DNA of 64,000 bases from Undaria pinnatifida (GCA_012845835.1 JABAKD010000004.1:2939433-3003432); one strand, 5' to 3'; numbered from the stretch's first letter, positions 32,405 to 43,306 are shown. Translations and numbers: made by a program. Notes: a model not told the origin generated them from the sequence alone.

Positions 32405-35290
32405 GAGTAGTACGACATGATAGTCATGGAAGTTGCTGAACCGCTCGGGATGGGTTTGCTCTCTTTACGGACCCTAGTCGAGCCAATCAATCGAATACCC
32501 GGAGATTGGCTTCCCACAATGTACAGGGCAGTATCGACCTTGTGGAACATTGCCTTGGTTGCCGGGATATGGAGTCAGAGATGTATTGAAGGATTTCTGA
32601 ACTAGGGATTAGACCCTATCTCCTCCGACTGGAGTTAGCTTTGTACACGCGATTTAGCCTTATCAGCGAGCAGGCTGTGGAGTTAGGGTTTCGACCCCAC
32701 GCCGTGCTGTGTCGGCCGTTAGAAATCCGTTTTCGTCCGCGGTTTGTCGAGGTATAGATACATGGAGGGATGTCTGAACTGAGGATGGGACAGTAGCTGT
32801 TCTTGGTGGAGCTTCCTCTATATAAGCACCTCAAGAAATCAGCGATTGGCCGCTGGGGTTGGGGTTTCCCCAATGTGCGAGGTGGTATCGCCGTTCTTGG
32901 TGGAGCTTCCTTTACGTAAGCACCTCAAGAAATCAGCGATTGGCCGGTGGGGTTGGGGTTCCCCCAATGTGCGAGGTGGTATCGACCGAGGGGCTCTTTG
33001 TTGTCATACTAGGGTTTGTCGGAGTTGTACGTTTGTCGAAGCATATGTGAGCATGGGGTGGGACCGTATTGTCCGCGAGGGCGCTGGGTTTATGTAGGCC
33101 CTAAGCCAATCCGCGATCGGCCGGTGGGATTGGGGTTTCCACAAATGGGGAGACGGTATTGACCCCGAGAACCTCATCTATTCTCCTTGGGTGGTATCAT
33201 TTGTACGGGTAAAGAAACCAATCCGAACCGGGGATGGGACCCTATTATCCCCCGGTGGCGCTCCCTCTATATTCAAGCCACATGCAACAAACTATCAGCC
33301 AGTGGAGTTGGAGTTTCCTCACCGTGCGGAGTGGTACCGATCCGGGGGAACACTGTTTCCGTCCCCGCGTTGTAGTGTCAGAAAAATGTGCGGAAGGAAG
33401 TTTCAACCAAGGGCGGGGCTCTATCCTCCCCTGATGCGGCGGACCTTCCTCCCGTTGGGGAATCTTCATCCTCCCCGTGTGACATCGACTCTACGAGCTC
33501 TACGCAGTCAACGATTATTCAATTGGGATTGGGCTCTCCACACCGTCGGACGCTATCAACCTGAAAGAACTTGTCTTCGCCCCCGATTCGGCGGAGTTGT
33601 AGCGATATAGAAAGATTCCTGAACTAGAAATGGGGCCCTATCCTGATCTTGTGGCGCCGGCTCACTGAACGAGCCCCTGCTAATCAGGGATCGGCGGGTG
33701 AGGTTCAGGTTTCCACACTGTGCGAGGCGGTACCAACCCGGGGGGTCTCTGGTTTTGCCGTCGGGTTTTCAGAGTTGTATATTTAGTATATTGATCGATT
33801 TATTTACCTTGGATGAAGTCTTATTCTCTCTGGAGGCATTGGCTCTATTTACAACCTCAAGCCAATCAACGATCGGCTGGTCTTCGGGTTTCCACGCCGT
33901 ACGATGCGGTGTTAACCCGGACGATTTCGGCCTTCGTCCACAGGCTATCTGATTTATAGATGTATCGAAAGGTTGTTTTCCAAGAATGGGGCCCTATCTT
34001 CCCCTGGTGCGGCGGAACTGTCCCCCCTTGGTGGGCATCTATCTTCCACGGGTGGCGCCGGCTCTACGAGCTCCAACCAATGTGCGATTCACCAGTGAAA
34101 AACGGGGCTTAACACCGTGTGGTGCGGTGCCAACTCGGGACAGCTCGGGATTCGTCCCCGGTTTGTCGGAGTTGTGGCTACATGAAAGGATTTATGAACC
34201 GGGGATGGGACCCTATCCTCCCTTGATGGTGCTGGCCCTACAGACGAGCCCCTCCCAATCAGAGACAAAACAACGGCGTATGGGTTTGCACGCCGTGCGG
34301 GGCGGTGTCGACCCGGAAGATCGTCGTTATCGACCCCGAGGTGGTGGCGCGTGGAAAAAGGGAAGGACTTCTGAACCAGGGATGGTGACCTGTCCCCTAC
34401 GGGTACTGAGAAACGTCCCCTTCATTGCTGGGTCTTTGTCCTTCCAGGGTAGCGCTGGCTCTACGAGCTCAAGTCAGTAAGAGAGTAGCCAATGAGATTG
34501 GGTTTCCACTCCGTGAGGGTCGGTGTCGATCCGGGAGAACTTACTTGGCTTTCGTCCCCGGTTTGTTGGAGATATAGATGTATGGAAGGACTTATGTCTC
34601 TGGATTGGAACCCTGCCCCTCCCCTTGGTGGCGCTGGCTCTACGTACATTTCTCTATCTAATCAGCGACCAGCCCGTGTCGTTGGGATTTCATCATCGTG
34701 TGGAGCAGTATCGACCGGCGGTTAATCCATCTTCGTCCCCGGTTGTCGGAGTTGTAGGTGTTTGGGAGGGGTTTTGTGCCGAGCAAGGAACCCTGTCCTC
34801 CCGCGGTGACGCTGGCTCTATGTCCATTTCCCCAGCCAATTAGCGACCAGCCCGTGAGGTTGGGGTCGCCACACCGTGCGGGGCGATTTCGGCATATTTC
34901 CACCCGAGGGAACGCCGTTTCTGTCGCCGGGTTGCCGGGGTTGCTGATGTTTAGAATGGTTTCTGATTAGGGGATGAGGCTATCCCCACCGGGTGGAGTT
35001 GGCTCTATGTATGCGTCCCAACCAATAAACGATCAGCCAAGGAGATTGGGTGTTACACGTCGTGCGGAGCCGTGTTGACCCGCGAGAACCGAATTTGATC
35101 CCCGGATTATCGAGGTTGGAAATATATTGAAGGGCATCTGAACCGAGGATGGGGCTCTACCCTCCCCCGGTTGCGGCGGTACTGGGGGAGCGGCCCCGAC
35201 GGAAAACTCTGCTTCCTGCCCGGCGGGCCCGATTGGCAAAGCGCGGGCAGAGGAGGCGGGGGATCGACCAATGGGATTGGGTCTCGGAAA
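32405..35290 (+). repeat. Divergent satellite array, about 178-bp unit
   Basis: About 16 head-to-tail units. A landmark (G-GGTTGGGGTTTCCACAC and variants, followed by CCGTGCG-G-GGT) falls at about 32506, 32683, 32859, 32953, 33130, 33308, 33529, 33704, 33883, 34100, 34279, 34498, 34682, 34860, 35046 and 35277. Most steps are 175-186 bases; some are 217-231, because a 40-base segment is added, and one is 94. Other unit blocks are GGATGGGACCCTATC, GGTGGCGCTGGCTCTACG and GTCCCCGGTTTGTCGGAG. Units are diverged. No protein is encoded. Confidence 0.9.
32800..32987 (+). repeat. 94-bp local tandem duplication inside the satellite
   Basis: Units 32800-32893 and 32894-32987 share TTCTTGGTGGAGCTTCCT, TAAGCACCTCAAGAAATC and AATGTGCGAGGTGGTATCG with few differences, far closer to each other than neighbouring satellite units are. 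A recent event in an old array. Confidence 0.85.
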
Positions 35291-35414
35291 ACGCACGGAT
35301 AAAGATCATTTACCTAGCATGTTGTGTTTCTCCTTTTTCCTGTTTGTCTGTTGTGATTATTTGGTTTTCTGTCGTACTCCTTTTCCGTTTTCGTTTCGGG
35401 TATTAATAATATGA

Positions 35415-35500
35415 AAAAGCACAATTCAGCCGTGAGATCGACTAAAACGGATTTTGATCAAAACTCAACTTTGCAAGCTGCGTGTGATACTTCAATTTCG
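35415..35500 (+). repeat. Family 1 end motif
   Basis: AGCCGTGAGATCGACTAAAA, TTTTGATCAAAACTCA and CTTTGCAAGCTGCGTGTGA correspond to the family 1 terminal block in plus orientation, here with a TTTTGATCAAAA palindrome inserted that otherwise marks the other end of the family. Confidence 0.6.
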
Positions 35501-35519
35501 GGTATTATTGCAGTATGTA

Positions 35520-35869
35520 TGTCTATCCATGCTGTAGCTCCAATTCATTTCCCCCTCCACCCCCCTTCCCCCCGCCCCCCCTCCTTCTGGTTCAAACACC
35601 TCACTTAAAATCAAAATATGCTCGAGTAATAAACACTACCAGGCAGTTGATATCATCTCATTATATTGCCAGCCACTCATGCCGTAGCTCTAACCCCCCC
35701 CCCCCCGGTCGCCCACCATCCACACCATCGCCTAGACCTAGCACCACGTGTATAGCAAGTCCCTACATCAATGCGACCTGTTGGAAACCCCCTTTCTCCG
35801 CCCCCTTCCCTCCCACCCACCCCCTCACCCATTCGAACACTCCACTCTCTCCTCCCTGGTTGCACGACC
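35520..35869 (-). repeat. C-rich body related to 38672-38935
   Basis: Two C-runs (about 35550-35582 and 35694-35706) flank sequence with CATGCCGTAGCTCTAA, CCTAGACCTAGCACCACG and TACATCAATGCGACCT, which recur at 38730-38865. It leads directly into the family 1 copy at 35870, so it is probably the outer part of that element. Confidence 0.6.
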
Positions 35870-36160
35870 TACAGCATACACTTGATAAACTGATGCATTT
35901 TCTTCCACTGCTGTCAGGTTTTGTCCTCCTCAAAAACGGGTCTTATACTCGTAGTTTCCGCGCACAGACTGACTAACATCACCCTGTTGACCCTGGTAGC
36001 TACACTGTAGTTGCAAGGGGAGTCGCCGACCTATATCTTAAAATGAGGACACACAACCCGTAATACGCGCGATCGGAGTATCACACACAGCTTGCAAATA
36101 TGAGTTTCGACGAAATCTCGGATCTCACAGCTGGAGTGTATTTTATTTTTATACTTCGAA
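35870..36160 (-). repeat. Family 1 repeat, copy C
   Basis: Read on the plus strand: ACACTTGATAAACTGATGCA, GTCAGGTTTTGTCC, CCGCGCACAGACTGACTAAC, GTAGCTACACTGTAGTTGC, CACACAACCCGTAATACGCG and the end motif GAGTTTCGACGAAATC...CACAGCTGGAGTG. Same orientation as the copies at 38985 and 56627. Confidence 0.8.
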
Positions 36161-37414
36161 GTATTATGTTTAGTATATGTGAAATAAGCACTTTTATTTT
36201 TGGCATGCTTTTCTCCGGCGGCCGATTTTTCTTTTCTGGCCCTTTCGGCTACGGGGCAAGAGAGAAAACCTTCGGTACATTATGACGCATGCCGGGATCC
36301 CGGTCAAGCTCCGTGGCGATGCTCCGAGCATTCAACGTCGCTAACCGGTCTTATTTTTTCAAGATGTTGCGCTCCGCCTCGCTGAGCCTGGTAGGCTTTA
36401 ATGCAAAACCCCACACTTTGTTATTGTTGAGTAGCTCGATCCGCTCTCAGTTGATTTTGACCGCTCAGATTATTCGCCCGATATACAAAATCAGTCCAAT
36501 TGTTTTCACCTCTTCTGCTGTCTTCTACGACGCAGCTACACACAGCCACCAGCAGCAACAGCACATTTCTCGAACATTGTGCACAAATGTTGCATCTAGC
36601 CCTTTCTTTGACGTTTGCTGTACACCTCGCAATGAACATGTGACACATCTCGCTTGTGACAAAACCGCCTCTCACCGCCCCTCTGCCTGTGAGATTGGCA
36701 CCTCTAGCTACTGGTTCTCGTTTTTTTTCGCTTGCCGCGCCGCATCTGGATGGTGGTCGCACCGAACAAGACCCACAGAGCAAGGCTCATAATGCTGCCT
36801 GTCTCATTTTTCCGGCCGGCTCAGGGCCCACAGAAACCCAATGAATGCTTGTTGTGAAGAAAGTAGAGTAGTGACGTCGATCGACAGACGCTACTACGAG
36901 CAGGCCCTTCTATATTCGAGATCCACGACATCCCCAACATTGAACCTGACGTGTATCTCGGACGATATCGGGAACCCCAATGAGCTTTCCCCAATTTTAC
37001 CTCTGACTCTATTCCGGTATTGAACCAAACGCAAGGATCGCATTGCTCTCATCGCTCCATCTGTTTGTTTTGTAAGTGTGTTAGTTTTGCAAGTTCTTTA
37101 CACGAGGGAAAAATCTATTTTGGGTCCGCGCATTATTATAAAAAATGCGCATTATATAGCAATATAACTCGGTAACCTCTAGATTTTATTACGCGAAGGT
37201 ATACCATACCCTATCCGTGTGCGTGAGCACGACAGAGATCAGCACGAGTTGTGTCCGTTACATGGAACTTTGGTTCAAATTTTACTGTATGTAACCAAAG
37301 CCGTCAGCTGTGTGTTCACCCGATAAGTCGATATCCAACTTACCATGGTGCTTGATGCATCAGCCGCGTGTGTCCTACATGCCTCAGGAAGAAGTTTGGC
37401 AGGTATCCCCTGTT
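36161..37414. other. No confident gene
   Basis: A 167-codon plus-strand frame (36289-36792) is Ser/Thr/Arg-rich at its start but shows no domain, and frames of similar size overlap it on the other strand. A 61-codon hydrophobic frame at 36100-36285 begins inside the family 1 repeat. I would not annotate either as a gene. Confidence 0.5.
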
Positions 37415-37865
37415 GTTTGCGTTTCGCTTGCCGTATAACGTGTTCTATGTAACCACGCGGTGTGCCCCTATGAACTAGGTGAGGAGACCACAAAATATTA
37501 TACACAGAACCGCTCCTGGTTACCGCGGACTCTCGGACACACATCCACACAGAAGGAGCGCACTACCTGTCGCCAAAGGCTCCACATACATAGGCCGCAC
37601 AGGAGTGAGCCGTACGTTGTCGTCACGCTCCACACTTACCTATACGGACATTATATTGTCATCAAAGCCCTTGTCGTATCTTGGTTATCATCACGACTGC
37701 CTGTCGGGGGACGCAGTTCCATACTCCGAGGCATATACCAAATAATGCCGCGACACATAATACGAAGCCCCATAATATACGAAACCCCCAAATATCCGCA
37801 GACCAGCATCGAACAACCGCAAACCACTGATAGCCCCCCTATTCGGTGCGCGGTACGATAGGTCT
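37415..37865. repeat. Repeat family 5, left copy (LTR-like)
   Basis: About 450 bases also present at 48410-48845 in the same orientation: shared blocks TATAACGTGTTCTATGTAAC, AACCGC-CCTGGTTACCG, GGAGTGAGCCGTAC, TTATCATCACGACTGCCTGT, CATACTCCGAGGCATA and CCCATAATATACGAAACCCC. The other copy lies at the 5' end of Copia C, so this may be a solo LTR or that element's displaced 3' LTR. Confidence 0.7.
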
Positions 37866-37884
37866 CGAACAACTTACACCAATT

Positions 37885-37990
37885 GCCATGTGAAACAGCA
37901 AAATTTCATCCCAAATTCCATAATAAATCATTGCCAAAGCATGCCATGTGAAACAGCAAAATCTCCAATTCCATAATAAGTCACTGCCAG
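37885..37990 (+). repeat. 57-bp tandem duplication
   Basis: TGCCATGTGAAACAGCAAAA followed by AATTCCATAATAA-TCA and TGCCA occurs twice in succession, with a small deletion in the second unit. Function unknown. Confidence 0.7.
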
Positions 37991-38459
37991 ATTAAGACGG
38001 CAATCTGAATACCAATAATATTTGTTACCATGCAAATGCTATGCTTGGGCCATCTCCTAACTCAAGCTTATGCCGTGCGACGTCGTTCGTTACAACCAAC
38101 CGGTGTCCTCTTTCACCGCTGTCGAGCTTGTCAACACAACTGAAGGAATGGGTCGACATACACACGCATCCGTATACAACGGCAGCTTGCGCTGGCGGGG
38201 TTGTAACGAGGACCGCTGGTAGGGACAGCTCAAGACATTGCTAACGTTGGGTTGCGAGAGCAACTGAGTTGAATAGACACACGATGCGTATGAAAATACG
38301 TGGAAGTGTGGTGAGCTTAAGCTAAATTTTTCCCCATCCGCCGGAGGATATATAAAAAAAAGTTAATACGTCAAGCTAAGAATTGCCCAGGTAAAACGGC
38401 AATCTCATTGCCAAAATGTCTCAATTTCAGGTTCATCATAAATCTCCCATATAAAAGTA
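37991..38459. other. No gene seen
   Basis: Unique-looking DNA between the 57-bp duplication and the family 1 fragments. Only short frames without recognisable content. Confidence 0.45.
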
Positions 38460-38585
38460 TGCCTAGACCCAGCACCGCGCGTATAGTAGGCCCCTACATA
38501 TATGATTAATACGCGCGATCGGAAGATCACACACAATGTTGCGAACATCAGTGTCGACCAAATCCTTGATTTTATTATTATATGT
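38460..38585 (-). repeat. Family 1 end motif, diverged
   Basis: AATACGCGCGATCGGAAGATC, then CAAATCCTTGATTTTATTA, match the reverse-oriented end block with several substitutions. Preceded by CCTAGACCCAGCACCGCG, part of the C-rich body. Confidence 0.55.
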
Positions 38586-38671
38586 GACCTAAATCTCTCG
38601 AACCCCCCGCCATTTTTTTTTTGTTTCCCTTGTTTCCTCTTGCATAAACGCCCCACCTACTGTCGAAATCC

Positions 38672-38980
38672 GCCAGAGTAATGAACACTTCCACGCCCTG
38701 GATATCGCCTCATTATCGTTTCAGAGCCGTCCATGCCGCTGCTGCAATTCCCACCCACCCCCGTCCCCAACGCCCCCTCCGTCCACCAACCACCCGCACC
38801 ATTGCCTAGAAGACCTAGCACCACGCGTATAGCCAACCCCTACATCTATGCGACCTAAACCCCCCCCGCCCCCGCCCCCCCCCGCCACATTCCTCCCCTT
38901 CCCCCACAAGAACTATTTATAGTTTCCACGCACAAATAGACCTGCCCCACCCGTCCCCTTTCCCCCCTACCCCCCCTCCC
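38672..38980 (-). repeat. Family 1 C-rich body, second copy
   Basis: GCCGTCCATGCCGCTGC, CCTAGAAGACCTAGCACCACG and TACATCTATGCGACCTAAAC match 35640-35790. C-runs occupy 38857-38883 and 38960-38990. Its frames are glycine/proline artefacts. Confidence 0.6.
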
Positions 38981-38984
38981 GCCC

Positions 38985-39340
38985 CCCTTTTGATCAAAAT
39001 CAGCCCCCCACGTCCTTAAAAACTCCGCCCTCCCCTCACCGGATATTCGACTTACAGGATTCACTTGATAAACTGATGCATTTCCTTCCAAAGCTGTCAG
39101 ATTTTGTCCCCCTCAGAAACGGGTTTTATAGTTTCCGCGCACAGACTGCCTAACATCACCCTGTTGACCCTGATAGCTACACTGTAGTTGTAAGGGGAGT
39201 TGCCGACCTACATCCTTAATGAGGAGACACAACCCGTAATACGCGCGATCGGAGTATCACACACCGCTTGCAAAGATGAGTTTCGACAAAATATTCGATC
39301 TCACAGCTGGAGTGCATTTTAATTTTTTGTAATAAAATTA
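38985..39340 (-). repeat. Family 1 repeat, copy D
   Basis: TTTTGATCAAAATCAGCCCC, CACCGGATATTCGACTTACA, CACTTGATAAACTGATGCA, CTGTCAGATTTTGTCCCCCT, CCTGATAGCTACACTGTAG and the end block (TCGACAAAATATTCGATCTC). Nearly identical to the copy at 56627-56986. Confidence 0.85.
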
Positions 39341-39406
39341 CTCATTAACTACGGGAAGGAAGGGAAAAATCCAACAAGCAAGAATCTGTTGAGAAAACCT
39401 TCAAAC

Positions 39407-40109
39407 GTAGTGGTACTCCGAGTGGGGGATGCATGGTTGGTCGGTGTTGGGAAACTAGCTCCTCATGGGTTCTGGTGCCCTTGTTTGGTCTCTCCTCCTG
39501 GCTCGCTGGATAGACTCAAAGCTTATATGCATTATTTCCTCTTCATTGAACTCTAAAAGACAGACTAAACAGGCTTGGGCACACGGTAGCGCAGGGCAGA
39601 GCAGGGAGAGCAGGTAGAGCAGGTATTGAGATGTGGGGCGTCCTGTTTGTCCCATCATCGTCACCTACATTATGGCCCGTCTATGATGGCCTTGACGTGA
39701 ATGTTACATCTACGGTCACGTGGTTTCACCTCAACCATGACATGGATTCACGTCGAATCTATGAACTAACGTTCTACGGAGGGCACTCCATTACATCAGG
39801 CCACCCTGAATAGTCGTAGATGCAGATCATCTGCGGATCAAAGGATGTCAAAAAGACATCCAAGATTGGAAAGGGAATCGAAGATGCGGCTATTCGAAAC
39901 AAACGAAGATGAGGCTATGGATTCCCCGACATCTCGTGATTATGAGGCTTGAATGCCTCATTGCAAGATATGCAACCCTTTGATGGAGCTCACAACCGTG
40001 AGAGCTCGAGAAAGGGGGTATACCAGTAGCAATCGGCCTACGAAAACACGAAGGGCGCGGCCACAGAGCGCAAGGATGCGAAGGGAGCCAAATAGGAAGG
40101 TATAGACGC
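39407..40109 (-). mobile_element. Inverted partial copy of the non-autonomous LTR element
   Basis: LTR-like part 39407-39795 (reverse complement of the LTRs at 40720 and 42012) followed by 39796-40109, matching the internal segment that precedes the 3' LTR (41687-42011). So this is a 3' LTR plus adjoining internal sequence in minus orientation, without its 5' half. Flanked on the left by CAAAC, the same five bases that follow the plus-oriented LTR at 42405. Contains a 60-codon frame (39631-39813) also open in the other copies. Confidence 0.8.
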
Positions 40110-40719
40110 GGAAACCAAGTCAGAAGGGAAGAAGGGAACACGGGTCACGCTGTGAAGGCCGGACGAGTTTACGGCCTGACGCGTAGTGCCGAAGGGTCGG
40201 GCGGTCGGTCCATTTGCCGCAAGATAGGAGAGAAATCAAGAAACACTGCCTAACAGAACGTCATAGTCTGCTACGTTGGACATGGACAGTCTGACGTGGG
40301 GCCATGGGTTGGACGGTGAAAGAGAAACCATCAAGACGCGAAGAAATACGCAAGCGTCAGGCCATTGGTCGAAAATACCGTCCGGGCAACTCCAAGGTGT
40401 AGGGAGGCGTCGGTATGGCATGTGTTCAGCACCCAGGGCCGCATCAGCATTGGAACGTAGACGCGGGGGGAATCGGGTGCGGGTGGCGGGAGGCTGTTCC
40501 CGGATTGGGATGTGGGCGGTTGTTGAACCAGGAGGGCTGCTTCGTCGTCAGTGCGGTGGAGTCTGCCTTTGGCGGCAAGAGCGAGGACGTCGGGGAGTAG
40601 TCAGCCGCCGGGCCGACATGTTCGCCGTCTATGCAGAGAACTTCACGGCCGCCGGAACTGCCGACATCCTGCTCAACGATTTCGTCCCTCTCTGGGAGTG
40701 CCCGGTGCCGCTCCTCTAA
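40110..40719. other. Segment between inverted LTR copies, unknown origin
   Basis: Not shared by the inverted copy or by the element's own interior. A plus-strand frame from 40276 is open for 147 codons and stops (TAA, 40717-40719) exactly where the LTR begins; its last part reads RRADMFAVYAENFTAAGTAD and FVPLWECPVPLL. The composition is GC-rich. I cannot identify a product; the abutment to the LTR hints at a fragment of a coding element. Confidence 0.35.
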
Positions 40720-41116
40720 TGCAATGGAGTGCCCTCCGTAGAAGGATAGTTTATAGATTCGACGTGAAACCATGTCATGGTTGAGGTGAAACCACGTGAC
40801 AGTAGATGTAACATTCACGCCAATGCCATCATAGATGGGCCATAATGTAGGTGACAATGATGGGACAAGCAGGACGTCCCACATCTCACTACCTGCTCTA
40901 CCTGCTCTACCTGCTCTACCTGCTCTGCCCTGCGCTACCGTGTGCCTAGGCTTGTTTAGTCTGTCTTTTAGAGTTCAATGTAGAGGAAATAATGTATAAG
41001 CTTTGAGTCTGTCCAGCGAGCCATAGGGAGAGACCAAACAAGGGCACCGGAAACCATGAGGAGCACGCTTCCCAACACCGACCAACCACGCATCCCCCAC
41101 TCGGACTACCACTACA
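40720..41116 (+). repeat. 5' LTR of the 1.7-kb element
   Basis: 397 bases. Contains a 9-base minisatellite (TACCTGCTC, four units near 40901-40928; three units in the 3' LTR), so repeat number varies between copies. The reverse strand of each copy holds a 60-codon frame starting MWDVLLVPS. Confidence 0.85.
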
Positions 41117-41118
41117 AT

Positions 41119-41130
41119 TGGCGTCGTCGG
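41119..41130 (+). other. Primer-binding site of the 1.7-kb element
   Basis: TGGCGTCGTCGG, beginning TGG as expected for pairing with a tRNA 3' CCA end. Identical for 11 bases to the PBS of the miniature element at 59493-59508, with the same two-base gap from the LTR. Confidence 0.6.
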
Positions 41131-42011
41131 AGCGGTGAACGTGCCAACTTTGGGCTGCGCGACCTTCTCCTCGGTGCTCTTCTCTCCCCAAGGCAAGCTC
41201 TTTTTGCCTTGCATAGCTTTGCATTTTTATTTCTTCTCCATTTTGTTTTAGGTAGTTTTGCTCTCTTCATTTTTTTCCTCTCGCCATTTAACATTCTCCC
41301 TTTCATCCAGTAGCGAGCCTAGTTATCCTTTTATCTCCTATCCATAAACCACGGGCCCCTCCGGGCCTTTGCTTTGTGACCGACACGTTGGGTCTGCAGC
41401 TACCACGGCTTTGCGGCAGCAGCTTTTCGATATATTGTCTCCCCGTGCTCTCTCTTCGTGGGACACTACTACGACAGTCGAACAAAGAAAGTGCTCCAAT
41501 GATATATATTGTTTTGGTGCTATAGTCTAGACTATTCATTTTTCTTTACCGCCTTTCCCACTCCAAAAGCGTTCCTAGTATAGTTCCAAGTGGCTTATGC
41601 CCATGTTGGGAGTGCTGTCCAGAAGAATATCCCGCCAGGTTACTAAAACCTTGTGGAGAAATTTCGCCACGGCTGGAACCCTGTGAGCGTCTATACCTTC
41701 CTCTCTGGCTCCCTTCGCATCCTTGCGCTCTGTGGCCGCGCCCTTCGTGTTTTCGTAGGCCGATTGCTACTGGTATACCGTAGATGTGTACCCTTTATCG
41801 AGCTCTCACGCTTGTGAGCTCCATCAAAGGGTTGCATATCTTGCAATGAGGCATTCAAGCCTCATAATCACGAGATGTCGGGGAATCCATAGCCTCATCT
41901 TCGTTTATTTCGAATAGCCGCATCTTCGATTCCCTTTCCAATCTTGGATGTCTTGTTGACATCCTTTGATTCGCAGGTGATCTGCATCTACGACTATTCA
42001 GGGTGGCCTGA

Positions 42012-42405
42012 TGTAATGGAGTGCCCTCCGTAGAAGGATAGTTCATAGATTCGACGTGAATCCATGTCATGGTTGAGGTGAAACCACGTGACAGTAGATG
42101 TAACATTCACGTCAAGGCCATCATAGACGAGCCATAATGTAGGTGACGACGATGGGACAAGCAGGACGTCCCACATCTCACTATTGATACCTGCTCTACC
42201 TGCTCTACCTGCTCTGCCCTGCGCTACCGTGTGCCTAGGCCTGTTTAGTCTGTCTTTTAGAGTTCAATGTAGAGGAAATAATGTATAAGCTTTGAGTCTG
42301 TCCAGCGAGCCATGAGGAGAGACCAAACAAGGGCACCAGAACCCATGAGGAGCACGCTTCTCAACACCGACCAATCACGCATCCCCCATTCGGATTACAA
42401 CTACA
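42012..42405 (+). repeat. 3' LTR of the 1.7-kb element
   Basis: 394 bases, starting TGTAATGGAGTGCCCTCCG and ending ATTACAACTACA; preceded by a weakly purine-rich CAGGGTGGCCTGA. Flanked on the right by CAAAC. Confidence 0.85.
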
Positions 42406-42793
42406 CAAACAAGATCGCTGACACCGTCTTCACATAGATATCGTACCGCCCGAAAACATCGACCCCCTTATTGGGTGCTCTAGACGAGCAGAACAACGGC
42501 TATGTCTGACATAGGGCATCTCAAATCGAACTATAACAGTCTCCCTGCTATTAATAGGTGCTCACCACGAGAGTATGCAAAGGAAACAACCTATTGCATA
42601 TGAATTTAATAGTACTATGGATACCAGTAATTTTTTGTTCCTTGTACGTTGTGCATACTTACCCAACAGTCAACGTGTGCGGTACGATTAATCGAGATCA
42701 TTGCCTTTTCTTTTCTGGCGTGTTAACCTTGCTCGACGCATGAGTACATCCCAACACTTTCTTCAGTTCCCTAAAAAATAACTCTTCTCCGGT
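42406..42793. other. No gene seen
   Basis: Short spacer between the LTR element and the 3' end of Copia C; may hold the latter's untranslated end. No second family 5 LTR copy is found here. Confidence 0.5.
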
Positions 42794-43306
42794 TCATTCC
42801 AACACCCGGAAAATTAATGAAATAAATAAATTTTTTAAATAAAGAATATCACCCCTATTCATCACAAAGTTGCGGGGAAAACGAGACACCTCTGTGTGCA
42901 GAGTCTTGGTGAGAAAAGCTGTATGCTGCAATGCCGACAAACCGTGGACACCATAGAACTCCCCGTTAGCAAAACTCCCTCGAAGGAAGTGATGACGGAC
43001 ATCAATGTGCTTACTGTTGGCAGTGGTCACAGCGCTTTTTGCCAAATAGATCGCCCCCTGGTTATCTCCCTTCACCGTGGTACACCCAACATTGCGGTCC
43101 GGAAAAGTGGAACTCCAGAGATACCGCATGAAAATCGTCTCGCGAAAACCCGTGGCCATCGCCACATACGCTGCCTCCGGAGACGACAGCGTAATGGATT
43201 TCTGCGTCCTAGAGTAGAACGGTACGCAAGCACGAGCGCACATGATAACTCCAGAGACAGACCTTCGGTCATTGGCCTCGTGCGCATAGTCCGCGTACAC
43301 GTACAA
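42794..43306 (-). pseudogene. RNase H end of Copia C
   Basis: MYVYADYAHEANDRRSVSGV (the first catalytic Asp of the usual Y-x-D-A-D-x-A), FYSRTQKSITLSSPEAAYVA (catalytic Glu), KGDNQGAIYLAKS (catalytic Asp), NSKHIDVRHHFLRG. The frame is open to 42794, with an extension after the typical end. Confidence 0.9.

Larger units (their letters stand above)
40720..42405 (+). mobile_element. Non-autonomous LTR retrotransposon (TRIM/LARD-like, 1.7 kb)
   Basis: 5' LTR 40720-41116 and 3' LTR 42012-42405 are similar direct repeats with TG...CA ends (TGCAATGGAGTGCC/TGTAATGGAGTGCC to ACTACA). A primer-binding site TGGCGTCGTCGG (41119-41130) starts two bases after the 5' LTR. The 0.9-kb interior has no gag or pol and is largely pyrimidine-rich and non-coding. 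No matching target-site duplication flanks the pair. Movement would need enzymes from another element. Confidence 0.8.

Noticed and set aside
32405-35290. CRISPR array
   Set aside because: Repeats are 178 bases and diverged, with no short identical repeat/spacer alternation, in eukaryotic DNA.
36289-36792. 167-codon frame with an Arg/Ser-rich start, possible organelle-targeted protein
   Set aside because: No domain follows the start, and the opposite strand is open over the same stretch. Insufficient support.
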